Shown: positions 1-11,828 of the stretch, in pieces
Layout of the letters: each line of letters begins with the position of its first letter
Position numbering within the stretch: position 1 is the first letter of the stretch
Assembly (NCBI RefSeq): GCF_019399895.1
Contig: NC_091882.1
Location: forward strand, 1-64,000
DNA length: 64,000 bases
DNA from: Cardiocondyla obscurior
Lineage: Eukaryota; Arthropoda; Insecta; Hymenoptera; Formicidae
Reading direction: 5' to 3'
The notes under the pieces: model-generated
What the model was told of the DNA's origin: nothing
Databases searched by the model: none
Seen by the model: only the letters and a program-made list of their open reading frames with translations
Made by a program: the position numbers and the translations under genes

Positions 1-748
1 GTCGTCCGAGGGAATTGATCTCCGTTAAAACTCGTCCGTGACAACCGTGCCGAATCGAAATATAAATATCGCACCCAGATTAACCGCGCTATATTTCGAA
101 TTTTGGTCGTCTGTTTATTTTTTATATTTACATTGTTTTCGATATTTACATTGTTTCATAAATTTTACCTGATTAATGGGACGGATTATTGTATTTTCCT
201 TGAAAACAAAGTATACGCGGAGTTGCAAGTATTACGATTGCCCCGCCGGTGTTATTCGTTCATTTAGAAGTTTTCGTAAACAGGGGCGAAATTAATGCGA
301 CGTGCACCTCGATGTATTAACCCAAAAACGCCACCGTTATACATATGTGTTATATCCGTTCGCGAGCATTGCCCGATTCGCAAACAAAGGAGTAAGGAAT
401 CGAGATATGTTTCCCACGTCGGCCGTTCGAAGCCGACTTTAAAGCAGCTTTTTACGCGATTTATCTAGTATCGGAAAGGCATTGGCATCTCTTACAGCTT
501 CCTCGATACGTACGTGTTTCCTAATGATCCATTTGTAACTGCTGCGGGGGCTGGGTGCGCCCGCACGAGAGCGCGTATGTAATTGAAAACTAAGAGATCC
601 ATCATCCGACGTGTCACAAAAAAGATTAGATCCCGCCGTGAGATGTTCGCGGAAAAATTTTCTTACTCGTCTTCGCGCCTCATCATTGCCCGAAATCATC
701 GTCGTGATAAAGTAAAACGGCATATTTTCCGATCTATCGTTCTTTCGC

Positions 749-777
749 TTTTTTTTTTTTTTTTTTTTTTTTTTTTT
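749..777. repeat. Poly-T run
   Basis: An uninterrupted run of about 29 T. In-frame antisense reading gives an artefactual poly-lysine peptide. No polyadenylated retrocopy could be recognised next to it. Confidence 0.95.
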
Positions 778-2044
778 GTGCATGCGAATTAAGAATCGTT
801 CTTTGTCGGGAAAATTTCTGTGCGAAAGGCGTTGTATACAAGTAACTGGGTGACAAACGGAACGAGGAAACTCTCTTTTTCTTTTTCTTTTTTTTTCTTC
901 AAGAACGTTTGAAGCGATAGAAGTAAATTTTCCGCTTAGGGGTCCGACAAATTCCGGGTTACACCTCGGCGTGACTTTATTCGAAAGGAGGACGGGACAA
1001 ACGGCGAGGGTGGGCTATGGTCAGAGTGCGGCGCGCGGATTTTTGCCGGCCGCGCGGGTCGAGATAGCATCACGACATATTTGCCTAGCAAAAGCTACGG
1101 GAACCGAGAAGCGGAAGGTAGGCGGAGAGAGTCAAAAACAGAATGGACATATTGCCACGGTGGCAATGCGCCAGCCCGTATTTCTGTAAGATATCTCAGA
1201 GCGTAAATTGAATCGTGTACCGGGCCCGGCGATAAATCCGAAAGAGGAGCACGATATTTTCGTCCGGCTGGAAAACTCGCGGGTGGTCTTTTGCGTTTTA
1301 ATGGCATTCCCGCGCTAGGGAAGAGACGCACTGTATTTATACTGTTGCGTCATATTCATGCGTGCGGAATTATCGACCAAATAGAAACACGATGACAGCG
1401 ACAGCCATCTCGGCGACATAGATTGAACGTACAATGGCATAGGAAGGAGAGGGAGATGTATTGCCCGATACAGATCCAAATGCGCTGACCCAATCACACG
1501 TTCAACATGGCACATTCATGAAATAATTTCCGCCTCTTTGACCGGAATATTAGTAGTCGGATATTCAATGGCGTGCGCTCATAACTCTATTTAAAGCGTT
1601 TCATTCAATGCGCGGGTATCGGGAATAATAAAATCGCACGCGCGTCAAGTTAAGGCCCGGCGGCTTAATTAAGCCTGGAGCGAAAACTTAACCGGACCGA
1701 CGTAGCGCCGTATACTAAACGCAATATCCAGGAATCGATCGTGTCATTACAGACTCGTTTGATTTTCCGTTTGCACATAACGAAACGAACGAATTTCGGG
1801 ATACGTCGTGACGCAACCGATGCGATTCATAAATGGCTTTTATGTATCGTCGCTTTAATTACCTGTCTCGTCAATATTCTTTTTAGTTTGATACCAGCCC
1901 ATAGATAAGACATCTGGCCGGTAATTCGAGAACCTGGGAAGACGAGCGCGGAGTACGGGGGGGTCCTTTTAAGTATCGATATTACGAAGTGGCTTTTAGA
2001 CCATGGGGATCGTTATCGATGGACGCCCGTTCCATATTCTCGCC

Positions 2045-2082
2045 GCGATTATTATTTTACACGGCGATTATTATTTTACACG
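2045..2082. repeat. Perfect 19 bp tandem duplication
   Basis: The 19 bp unit beginning GCGATTATTATTTTACACG occurs twice head-to-tail with no mismatch, at 2045-2063 and 2064-2082. A partial third start (GCGACG) follows. It looks like a recent local duplication. Confidence 0.9.
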
Positions 2083-4369
2083 GCGACGTTACGACGAAAG
2101 AAGATGAAACGTCGAAAGAATAAAAATTATATTTCGTAAAGAGATAGAGCACAATTTTTTTTATTTTTTCTTTTTTCCTTTTGCGACGCGCGGATGATTA
2201 CCAAGATTCTAAGTGTAGCTGTGCAGGTGAGCGCGCCAGGGACGTTTTAAGCTTTTCCGTATTCCCTTGATTCCATTGCTCTCGTCTCCTCTCCCTTTTT
2301 CTCCTTCATTTCTTTATTCCCGACCCCCGACTAGATCTTTTTTTTCGCCCCCTTCTCTTCTTTTTTCGTCTTTTTTTTTTTTCATTTCTCTTTCCGCGCC
2401 GGCAGCGCGCTCTCAAAGAAATATCAATTTGTTGAATTATTACGCTCGAAAGCGGCGGCTTCGCCTGACTCACGGATTTTGCGCACGCAACGTTCGCGAA
2501 ATGTATCCTCGTGTGTAATCGATTACGAGATATATTTCGAATTAAACTGTTCAAATATTTTATATAATTAAAAGCTAATGTATAAGTGTTCGTGTTTACA
2601 AAATCGTTATTTTATGCATATGCCCCGGAGTGAGTAAGCTCTAATTTCTCATGCTGTTAATATAATAATTACAGAATGGAATATATTTACGGACGTTACA
2701 CATTTCGCTCGCGTATCGTGTAAAGTGCAAGGTACTTTCTTTTTTTTTTTTTATTCTCCCTCAATAAAATTTTAAAGGAAAACACGAAACGAGACGAGTA
2801 TACGGTGGCAATAGGGAGCTGTGGATAACGGCAGAGCTAGAGTTAAAATCGATAAAAGCGCATAAAAATTTGCCGCCCCCACGCTCGATCGCTCTATTAG
2901 TTTTGACGTTATCGCAACGCGATCGATCTTGCGGAGGAGTTCTCTCGCGGCGTTTTTTTAACTCGCGAATTAACAGCGGTACCGATTATACGATCCATTT
3001 ACGTCCCGTTTTCCACGTCGACAAAAGCGGCGAGGCTGTTTCCGGGATGGCAGAGGGGTAGAGGAGGAAAGAGAAGGGTGCCGCGACCCATTTTCCACTC
3101 TTCCTTCTTCGAGGTGCGGCGGCGTTGCCTTTGGAATATTATCATTGGACTATACCGTCGCTTCCATTATCTACCGTGCTACAACTACTCGAAGCTGGCC
3201 GTACCATTAAACTGCGGGGGTCAATTTGTCCCCGCACGCCACTCGACCTTGTATTACCGTTCAGCTTACAGTCGGAGAATAACATCACTCGGGAATCTCA
3301 TCTCTTCGTTCACGCGCGTAATTACGGCGGGTTGTATTAACTTTTCTGTTGCTTCGACGACAGGTGACGAGTTTAATATCGTCGATTAAAGATTTGATTA
3401 TTTTATGATTCGTAGTAGATGAGTCAATATCTCTAATAATTTTGCACCCGTCGACCTGACTTGTTAATGGAACTTAATTTTATTACAATCTTATAAAAAA
3501 TATGTATAATCCACGGCGACGATGAGATATGTGATAATAAAATTTTAAGAATTTAAAAAATACGCTGTTTTAATATGTTATCTCAAAAGTTTTGACTTTT
3601 TTCCTCGATCGGACGTTTAACAAAGCGAATGAGAAAGTCAATCCGTCTAAATCATTTTTGCGCGTCCTCGTTTTTTAACGCACGCGGATGGGAGTTTGAT
3701 CCCTATTAATTTCGCGGAATAATGCACGTTACACGCGAGCGTGCCGGCGGTTTCACGGAGACGGGTGGGTGGTGGAAGGGGATGAAAGGCTCGTGAAAAA
3801 GCCGAAGGCGGAAAAGGGGTAGAAAACGACCTAACTCGTTCCTCTCTGTGGTCCGTTTTAATTTTCCGCGCTTTACCTCTGAACCGTTCAGCGCTTTACA
3901 ACCTGCTCTGCTGCCTGCCCACTTTCTTGTCCCCCTTTCCCCGGTACCGCGGCGATCAAAGGGCGACGATGCCGTTCTCGTATCTACGGAGAGATCGACC
4001 GCGCATCGATACGTTCGGCGAACGGTGAGAGTAGTCTCGCGCGGGAGTTGCAGAAACGAAGCGTCAGGCACACGCTTATTACCTGACGTTGCATCGATTT
4101 ACGTACCGATAGTTCCATCAAACGGGAAAAGAAAACGGCGAAGCATTTATTTGCGGAATTCGCAGTCAACGGCTGAAGTATGTTAAGTACCAATAAGTAA
4201 TTTGTAATTTAACTCAAGGATTGTTTAACTCATATTGCATTACGCTCGTGAGGACTCGATGCTCATCGCGCTTAATCCTCGAATCAGAAGAAAACGTGCG
4301 CTTTACGCGCGAGCTGTTTTTTAAGATACCCCAAACTACAAATTACGAAAAAAAAATCATGCGACTCAC

Positions 4370-4412
4370 CAATCTGCATGAACTCAGCGGAGTTGTAGAG
4401 TTCTGCCGGTGA
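4370..4412 (-). other. Exon-like block IV, copy A
   Basis: On the minus strand this 43-base block is preceded by a pyrimidine-rich stretch ending TTATGTTACAG and followed by GTGAGTCGC, both near consensus. The homologous blocks at 40444-40480 and 42006-42049 keep both splice sites while their lengths vary (37 and 44 bases). That pattern suits a non-coding exon better than a coding one. No transcript evidence is available from sequence alone. Confidence 0.4.
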
Positions 4413-4533
4413 CTGTAACATAAAATGGAAAAGATTAATGTAGACATGCCTGTATATTAGTTAATAAAATTAATAAAAAAAAAGGTAAAAGTTTTTTTTT
4501 ATAAAAATTTTATTTTAAAAAATTCATGCTTAC

Positions 4534-4839
4534 CTATAAGTTGCTCCGCCGATGCATGATGCCTCCTGGTGGGCCTGCTCATCCTCTCAGGTGGGACGTG
4601 ACGAGCCATCCTTCCGCGCACTGGAAACTCGCGAACGCGTCCGATTAATTAATTGTCGCGAGAATTAATTTTTTTATTTAACACTTTCGCGCGATAGTCC
4701 ATGGCACTCCCGTTTTAAAATTTTTATATGAAAGAATAACGCCCCGATATACTTTGCCGAATTCCTGAAGCGACCGACGAACTCCGGTTCGTATTTGTAT
4801 AATTTCGGCGTACGATACTTCTCTCCTTCGGATTTTTAT
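4534..4839 (-). other. Exon-like block III, copy A
   Basis: Read on the minus strand, the block begins after AATTCTGCTTAG and ends at CTTATAG followed by GTAAGC. Its 3' part (about 4534-4600) is the most conserved segment of the family and contains the word CTGAGAGGA and the ending CGGAGCAACTT. Matching segments lie at 40591-40890 and, on the plus strand, 41599-41914. Length differences of 1-3 bases among copies disturb any common reading frame. Confidence 0.4.
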
Positions 4840-4883
4840 CTAAGCAGAATTCTTATTTCGCTCAGATAAAAATCCAAAGAAGT
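4820..4883. other. Imperfect hairpin, about 26 bp stem
   Basis: CTCCTTCGGATTTTTATCT is followed, across a loop of about 14 bases, by AGATAAAAATCCAAAGAAG. The arms pair over roughly 26 positions with about three mismatches. The stem overlaps the acceptor of exon-like block III. A third copy of the arm (CTTTGGATTTTCATCTGA) lies at about 5477-5494 at the equivalent acceptor of block I. It could be a microRNA-like fold, or simply two copies of an exon start facing each other. Confidence 0.55.
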
Positions 4884-5181
4884 GCTGAGCTGTAATAATA
4901 TCAACGTAAATTCCATACAAATGTATGCAATTTACATTGACACGTGAAATTGAAATTAAGGCAAGATAATATAAATTGATCAAATATTATTTTTATTCAC
5001 CTACATTGTTTAAAAAGTTTTTATTATTTTAGGTTTCCGACGCGGTGTATTAATATTTTATTTTATTAAATATTTATTTTATATTGTGTACTAACATAAT
5101 TGTGCCGCGGATAATATAAAAATCTTTTCCCACCCGAAATGCTAATAATTAAAATCTACAAAAAGAAAGTATATAACTCAC

Positions 5182-5214
5182 GGATTTGCAGGTGGCGGAG
5201 TTTGGTAAGGTGAT
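5182..5214 (-). other. Exon-like block II, copy A
   Basis: A 33-base block on the minus strand lies between TATTTGTTACAG and GTGAGTTATA. Its acceptor TTGTTACAG is shared with the block at 40890. It sits between blocks I and III, so four donor/acceptor pairs occur in the right order on one strand over about 1.1 kb. Confidence 0.35.
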
Positions 5215-5363
5215 CTGTAACAAATAAATGAAAGAAATTAAATTGTAGAGATCTCAATAATTATTTAGAAAAAAAAAAGATTATACGCGCCTCTGATTTT
5301 TCAATTAAATAACACAAAGTTAATTTTTAAAAACGGTAACAATTAAAAAAACATGATCTTTAC

Positions 5364-5489
5364 CAATGGGTTGCTCCGCCAGTGCCTGATGCCTTTCCTA
5401 GGCTCTCCTCCTCCTCTCAGTACTAGTCTCTTTAACGGGGATGTCAGGCTGATCCTCCTTCGACGAAAGGACTTCCTTTGGATTTTCAT
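5364..5489 (-). other. Exon-like block I, copy A
   Basis: Minus-strand block of 126 bases between TTTGTTTCAG and GTAAAG. Its 3' half resembles block III (CTGAGAGGAGGAGG, then GGCATC, then CGGAGCAACC), so blocks I+II look like an older tandem duplicate of blocks III+IV. Two frames are largely open: one is arginine-rich through the whole block, the other runs about 30 codons and ends at TAG within it. The equivalent block at 40991-41121 preserves neither peptide, so I do not call it coding. Confidence 0.4.
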
Positions 5490-6179
5490 CTGAAACAAAA
5501 ATATCATATTTGATTAATAAAAATTACGAAAATTAAACGTACTGCGTTACAAATAATTATAACTATTCTACGTGAAGTATTCACTTCACAGATACCCGAA
5601 ACGTACACGTTATCGATCGCGAAGGTCAGTTCGCATCAGCTAATATTGTACAAAAATATACAGTTGACTACGCACGGCAGCCGACCGGTCGGCACATACC
5701 TACGTTTCACGTGATCACCGCGCGAGATGTGTACGCCGCGCGCACGACCGACCTCTACTCTCAATCACTACGCATCCATAAAAATACACTACCAGAGATT
5801 TTCAGGCCTCGCATTCCTATACCACGAACGAATATCTCCCGAATCTATCGCGGACTGGTCGATTGAAACCCTCTTCCCTCGAGCCCGACTGTACTTGTCG
5901 ACACAAAGGCACGCGAATTTAATATACGCATATACGACGTTTCCACTTACTTTGTACTAAAAAGACGTAGTCGCCGGTACGCACGATTAATCTGGGAAGA
6001 TAATTCACGCCAGATTATATGCCCCTGGCTCGTCGATTGTACGTAGATCTTTAATACGTACGGAGCACGTGCTGCGTACGTACGTTCCATTCGACCGTTC
6101 GAGAAGGACAGAGCGTAGGTGGGAATAGTGGGGGAACGTAGCTCGCGCGCGGCACGTACGCCGCTCACCCTTACCTCTC

Positions 6180-9100
6180 CCCCCGGCTACCTGCCCGTCT
6201 CTCTCTCTCTCTCTCTCTTTTTTTCACTTCTACACAGTTCAACGCTTTATAAAATAATTTTATATGCTGAATATTAATTGCAAATTGAACCGATACCGAA
6301 TTTCAAACCTTTTTGACGACTAACTTTTACTCTCGTCCCTTTTTTTTTTTTTTTTTTTTAATTACTAGTCTACTTTTTTAAATAGGATTAGACGCGGCGC
6401 GAGCGCGCGGCTGAAGTCGATTTATAGAAAATATTAATTTATATCGCGGCCCGGCGTTTTATATTGTTTAACTTTTTGTTAATTTGTGAGAAAATTTACG
6501 TTTGTGCGTCGAACAAAATGTATCGAAAAGCACGGGAGGGATCTCTCTTGCTTGTCATTGATTTTCGCAAATTTTACATAACATCAAGCGTTAAATGCAG
6601 ATAAATATTCCCGCTTTATTACGTTGCCGATGGATTTGGGATTACCTACGTTTAATATACCGCGTTAAAAATTGCTTCAGCACAACACATTTTAACAGAG
6701 CTGATTAATTACGAAATAATCAGTTTTTAAATACTCTCCCGCGATGAGATTTGATCTCGTCATTTCAACCGGTATTAAGTTAGATCATTAATAAATACAT
6801 TGCAAAATTGCGATAATAAATCTATCGCGCGGATAGAAGTGCAGTTATTAATTATCGACGGGCTTTTTTTTTTTCTTTCTCGTCGGGCAAAGTTAAAACG
6901 CGAAATAATTTCTATTCCTCTGTCGTTTATTTAATTACTAAACGGGATTTATTTCACCGTTTTATTTCACGAAATGCCTCACGCGCTGTGAAATAAATCG
7001 CGCGACGATCGTCGACGCCCGGCACGGTGGCGACAAATTATTCGAAAGATCGTGCATTTAGCGTTACGCCGTACCTGCCACTGCCAACATCTCCAGGGAT
7101 AATGAAACAACAATACAGAATCGCATTTCCGTTTGTCAGGCCCCGAACCTCGGCGCTTAACCATAAACAAGGTGATTGAAGCTATACAAGGGTGCAAGCC
7201 TATGTCGCGCGAGATTCGAGCGCGTTTACTCCTCGGTTCGCAATTGTTCCCAAATAATCGGCAATTGTCAGCACTCGTGATTGATTAACGCTCGCGATCG
7301 AATTGTAAGTGTATCGGGGGACTCTTTATATCCCCGGCGAATATTTAACTTGATGAAAACTGACGTTTGCGCGCGAATTACGAGAACGCGCGAGTCCCGC
7401 CGTGACATTTATGAACGATTATTACTTCTTTGACGCTCGCGATATATCTCGCATCGCGCGCTGAATTTTCCGCATAATTAAACGTGAATTTGCCGCATCA
7501 TTGTCGGATTGAGAGGCGCGGAGTAATTCGCAAAATTATACGATTCAAGTTACAGAAAGCCTTGATAATTCGCCAATTATTCGTTTATTAATAATGCCGG
7601 TGTTCCTCGCGAGATTTATGCGTTTTCGTGTTTACAGCGCGTGCAATACTGCATTTCAATTGTATATTTTCGGAATGATCCGTCCGAGTGTAATAAAGCA
7701 TCGCGTGCGATTAACTTCGCGAGTGTCCTGCGAAGACCCGGTGCGGTTGTCGTGTTCCAATGATTAATGCGCGATCATAATTAATGGTATTTTCGCGGGC
7801 GGACGTATGAGTGCGACAATAGAATCTGAGAGGACGAAGAAGCCCCGGAAACATTGGACGGGGCGAACAAAAAAAGAAGCACCAGTTCTCTTTCTTTCTA
7901 ACATCACGATTCTTCATTAGACGTTTGTAAAAATTAATCTCTCAATTACGCGCCGTATGTCTTAATTATTCATTTTAACAATCGCTATTTTATTTGCGCT
8001 AGATTAATAATTTTTATTTTCTTCTATTACTATTAATTTGTTACCGAGAATTAAAAATAAAAATCTGTCGGGCTGTATAATATTTTCGGCTTAAATTTAT
8101 TAAGGGACGTCCGGTCGTGCCGCGATTATTGAACGCTCCTGATGAGAATTGGCAGAAAAATAACCCGCTGTCTACCTCGCGAACGTTGTCTCTCGATACG
8201 CGATTATTCCTTGTGGGGAAACAATTATCGCCCGGCGCGATTGATTGACACACGCAATTTATTCGGCACGTGAAATATTTCGTACGGCGAAATATTAAAC
8301 GTGTTACCCGCCGAAGCGCTGGACGTTACGATACAGCGCCCAAGGTGTTTGTTTTGTTTACGGCTCGCACGCCGGTCATCCAGCTGGTCAATGCAGCCAG
8401 CCCGAACACGTAATAGCGGAGCGCTTTTCCGCACGGGACGTGACCGCGACAAGTGCTCGTAGACTCCGAGCGATCTTTCATTACAAATAATTCGTATCAT
8501 CCCGTGCAGATATATCTCGCGACTAGAACGGCCCTCGTTACGCTAACGTAACGATCGTTATTCGCGCTATTGCGCATAACTTGCGTATAATCTTACACTC
8601 GAGAACGTAACTGCTCCGCGAATCGTCGCAATTATCTTTCGAGGCGCGATCAGTTTTCCTCTCGAAAAGGGATCGCCTCGGTATCGAGCGTATAATCGCG
8701 ATCTTTCTCGTAAAATAAAGAGGCATTTTGTCCTACGCGGTATATAAATTGTCCCGTAAATGCGACGTCGATCTCCGCGCACGTCGGTTTAAAGTGCAAG
8801 AACTAAGAATAATAATCTAACTCACCACCCATGTATTTACCTTTAATTTTGACCGCACGGCTCTCGCACGTTTAACACGCGGCTCGCTACGCGGGATAAT
8901 AGTCGCATTACAAATCGCGAGAGTGTATTATTTTTTTTAGCAACAGGTGTAACGTCTCGTCGTGGATGGCGCGTTAAAGCTGGCCTCGCGATTTTCGGCT
9001 CGCCTTCATCTCGAGGCTCACGTGTCGCGTTAATTTCCACGACGTCGCGGCTACGCGCGAACTTTCTTGTTTTGCCTTTCGTCGAAACGTGCGCCGCGCA

Positions 9101-9472
9101 ATTAATTAGCCGAAAATGTTGTTTTATTTAATTTTATTATAATTAATACGCGATTGTGATTGGCAGTACCACCGCGACAGATGCATGCAACGGATAAACC
9201 CGAAAAAAAAAGGGGAAATATTTAAAAGGCATTAGCTGAAGCAAATCACGTTATATTTTTTTAATGCATTTGTCCCATTCAATATTGATTATGCTTTTTC
9301 CATTGCCTTTTATTTATGGTTTATAGTATATTTTTACTTACAAGCCGATTTATACTTGAGTTTAAATTAAAATTGGACCAGGATATATTTCTCGAAGATT
9401 TATAAAAGAACTTGAAACACTTTTAAAAAGGAATATAATTTTAGGAATGCATACTATAAAATTTTAACAAAT
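6180..9472. other. Non-coding stretch
   Basis: No convincing coding exon. It contains a CT microsatellite (about 6198-6218), a T-run at about 6341-6359 and many CGCG words. A lone donor-like word (GTGAGTTAG on the minus strand near 8822) has no clear exon around it. Confidence 0.6.
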
Positions 9473-10138
9473 ACCCGAGTGGAAATTTATTTAAATAATC
9501 TAATTTTGCAGCTAGTGGTACTAGTCATAAATTATAAAAAAGTATTTATTATTCAGTGAGTATCTTCAAAAAATTAAGTTGTCATTTAAAAGAAAAAAAA
9601 GAAGCAAAATCTGTTTTGGATCGATCGTTTAGTTTGTCCAGCGCGGACCATGTATCTAAATAGATCTCTAAACGTTTTTCGCCGCGTACTTGTTTACTGT
9701 TGTGTGCTGCATTTACGCAATGCTCGCTCGACTGCCGAATTCGTCGAATTCGCCAGGCAAACCGGTTCTCGCCGCCCGCCGCCCGCGATTCCTCCACCTT
9801 GCGAACTTGGAGCGCGAGGGACTGACCGGCCGATGTAAACATACGCACGTACTCACACTACCGCGGCGGTCAACGGACCCGGCGACCAGCGATTTCGGCA
9901 GTCGAGCACGTGTTGGATAGGTCAAGACGCGCAGTAGACTAGTACGAGACGAAAAACGTTTAGATATCTAGCTTTTCTAGCTCGTTAACAGCTAGTAATA
10001 ATTATCTAGTACGTAGTACGTTTTGAGTGTTACATTTCTTGCTCAGTGCTGGACAGTTTTTACTAGACAGCCGCGAGATAAACCATAAATTGGCTGGCGA
10101 ATTATTAGGTAACGATAGGAATTAATTTCCACTCGGGT
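9473..10138. mobile_element. Foldback element with terminal inverted repeats and TA flanks
   Basis: The sequence CCCGAGTGGAAATT at the left end reappears as its reverse complement (AATTTCCACTCGGG) at the right end, and each end abuts TA. Inside, a second inverted pair is visible: TCTAAACGTTTTTCG with GCTCGACTGCCGAATTCG at about 9659-9744 faces its reverse complement at about 9893-9970. No transposase frame is present; frames of 62-88 codons inside it are not protein-like. The structure fits a non-autonomous DNA element of the TA-target type (Tc1/mariner-like targets are TA), but the superfamily is an inference. Confidence 0.6.
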
Positions 10139-11807
10139 AGCTATTTGAGAAAATAAAAAAATCCGGGTAAAAATAATTTTTTAATGCAAATCGTAATGAA
10201 GTGCCGCTATAACTTATATATTATCTCTCCGCAATATAGTTCATCGTAATTTGCTACGTAGACTAAAACTCCACTTTTGCGCATCGCATCGAATATTATA
10301 GTACATCTTTTATCTAACTTCGGCTCAGCGAATCAATTCTTCACTAGATGTAAGATAAGATGAGAAAAAAAAATATCACAGATAATTATAATATTCCATA
10401 ACTTCGTAGTTTTTAAAAAGATAAATGTATGATTATCGTATATTAAAATTACATTCGTGTACTTCTTCAAATGAATATTTTTTTAAAATAATGTATCGAG
10501 ATGTACGGTACTCCGTGGATTCGCCATATAATCTTTAGTAGCTCATCCATTTATATTTATTTGGATATATTTGAAATAAAATTGAATTATGCGATTTATA
10601 CGTTTATATGTATATTACGTGTATGTATATTATGCGGTTGTACGATATACGTGTTTTAACAATTGCACGGAATTTGTTATTCAATTATTTCAAAGCGGAT
10701 ATTGTATCAGTTATAAAACAATTAATATTGGGAAATTATAAATACATTTTTTTTTACTCGTTAGAAATAATTCCGATTATTCGTTCTCAATACGAAGGAA
10801 TAATTCCGCTTATAACATTAATCGCTCATAAATCAGATACCACTTCGCCATCTTTGCATTACGGTTTCCGTTCTTTATTAAGTTGTAGAATGGGCTTCTG
10901 AAATACCGGGAGTGAGTATTTTAATCCAGCACGGCGTTCTGGGGAGGGGCGAAAAGGAAGTCTTACGCGTTACGGTGTTATATTCGAGTAAATTTCGCGA
11001 GGAACCGTGAAAACAATTGGGACACGGAGCGCCTCCGACCGCACGCTCCGATCCTCGAGCTATCGACATAGTGCATGCACTCCGGTGCACTCCGCGCCAT
11101 TTGATGGAGAGACCGTTTCCCGGGCTGTAAAGCAGAAGGAACCGAGAGCGTATCGAGGGCTCGTTAGGAGAATCGCCGTAGTGTCGTCGAGCACTCGTAC
11201 GACGTACGACGATCAATCACAATTTTCCACGTTCCTTCGTCGTACGCGCGACCGCATAGGTAGGCACGTCCCGTTGCAGTCGTCTAAGGGGGTCGTTGAA
11301 CCGACCGTTTTCACGTCGCCGCTACATCCAAAAATACAGAAGAGAATTGGAGAGTGCGGCGGCCCGCGCGCGCGCGCGCTCGGAAACGTAAACGAACGAC
11401 GTGGAGAGATAAAGGGACTGCGAGCCAGATCACAGAAGGCTGCGGAGGACCGATGGAGAGAAACGGGGCGGAAAAGGGATATATACGCCATTAAAGAGAA
11501 ATGCAGACGGACCAGGGTGAGAGGGAAAGGTGGAGAAACGGTATTCCGATGTTGACAATGGGGTAGATGGGAGGACACGGTGAAATTTGGAAGCGAGAGA
11601 AAGCGAGAGGGCGAAGATAGGGAACGCGAAAGACGCAGGCGAGAAGGCGGGAGGGAAGTGAAAGAATACAATGCCAGAGAGCGAGAGGAGACCCGGGTGA
11701 CAAACAGTGGACCGTAGTCAACCAGCGGTGCGACGCTGCGATGAATATATGTATATCGCGGTCTGCTTTCTCTCTTTCTCGCGTTCGGAGTCGGGAATCA
11801 CTCCTTT

Positions 11808-11828
11808 CTCTCTCTCTCTCTCTCTCTC
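11808..11828. repeat. CT microsatellite
   Basis: About ten uninterrupted CT dinucleotides. Similar CT or GA runs occur at about 6198-6218, 26246-26266, 32117-32135, 37688-37707 and 51356-51369. Confidence 0.9.

Larger units (their letters stand above)
1..4338. other. Non-coding stretch, left edge
   Basis: No open frame here has a convincing protein composition together with splice sites; the frames present are short and arginine/serine-rich, as expected of CpG-rich non-coding DNA. It holds a 29-base poly-T run at 749-777, pyrimidine-rich tracts at 872-898 and 2267-2390, and a perfect two-copy 19 bp tandem repeat at 2045-2082. It ends where the repeat module at 4,339 begins. It may be intron or intergenic DNA. 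Confidence 0.6.
4339..6180 (-). repeat. Repeat module copy A (single-arm copy of the 40.4 kb inverted repeat)
   Basis: This block is homologous to the left arm of the 40,410-42,079 inverted repeat. Its outer end begins with CAAATTACGA next to a TA dinucleotide, matching CAAGCTACGA at 40,410. Reading on the minus strand it holds four exon-like blocks with consensus splice sites (5364-5489, 5182-5214, 4534-4839, 4370-4412). The GC-rich part at 5.57-6.18 kb shares GAGAAGGACAGAGCG (6101-6115) and TAGTGGGGGAA (about 6126-6136) with the loop of the 40 kb copy (41398-41412 and about 41430-41440). No matching right arm follows 6,180, where a CT microsatellite begins, so this copy appears to have lost or never had its second arm. 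Confidence 0.6.

Noticed and set aside
5364..5489. Protein-coding reading of exon-like block I
   Set aside because: Two frames are largely open, but the homologous block at 40991-41121 keeps neither, and gaps between copies are not multiples of three.
11007..11555. 182-codon plus-strand frame
   Set aside because: Basic, low-complexity sequence, paired with an equally open frame on the other strand (11213-11671); more likely CpG-rich non-coding DNA.
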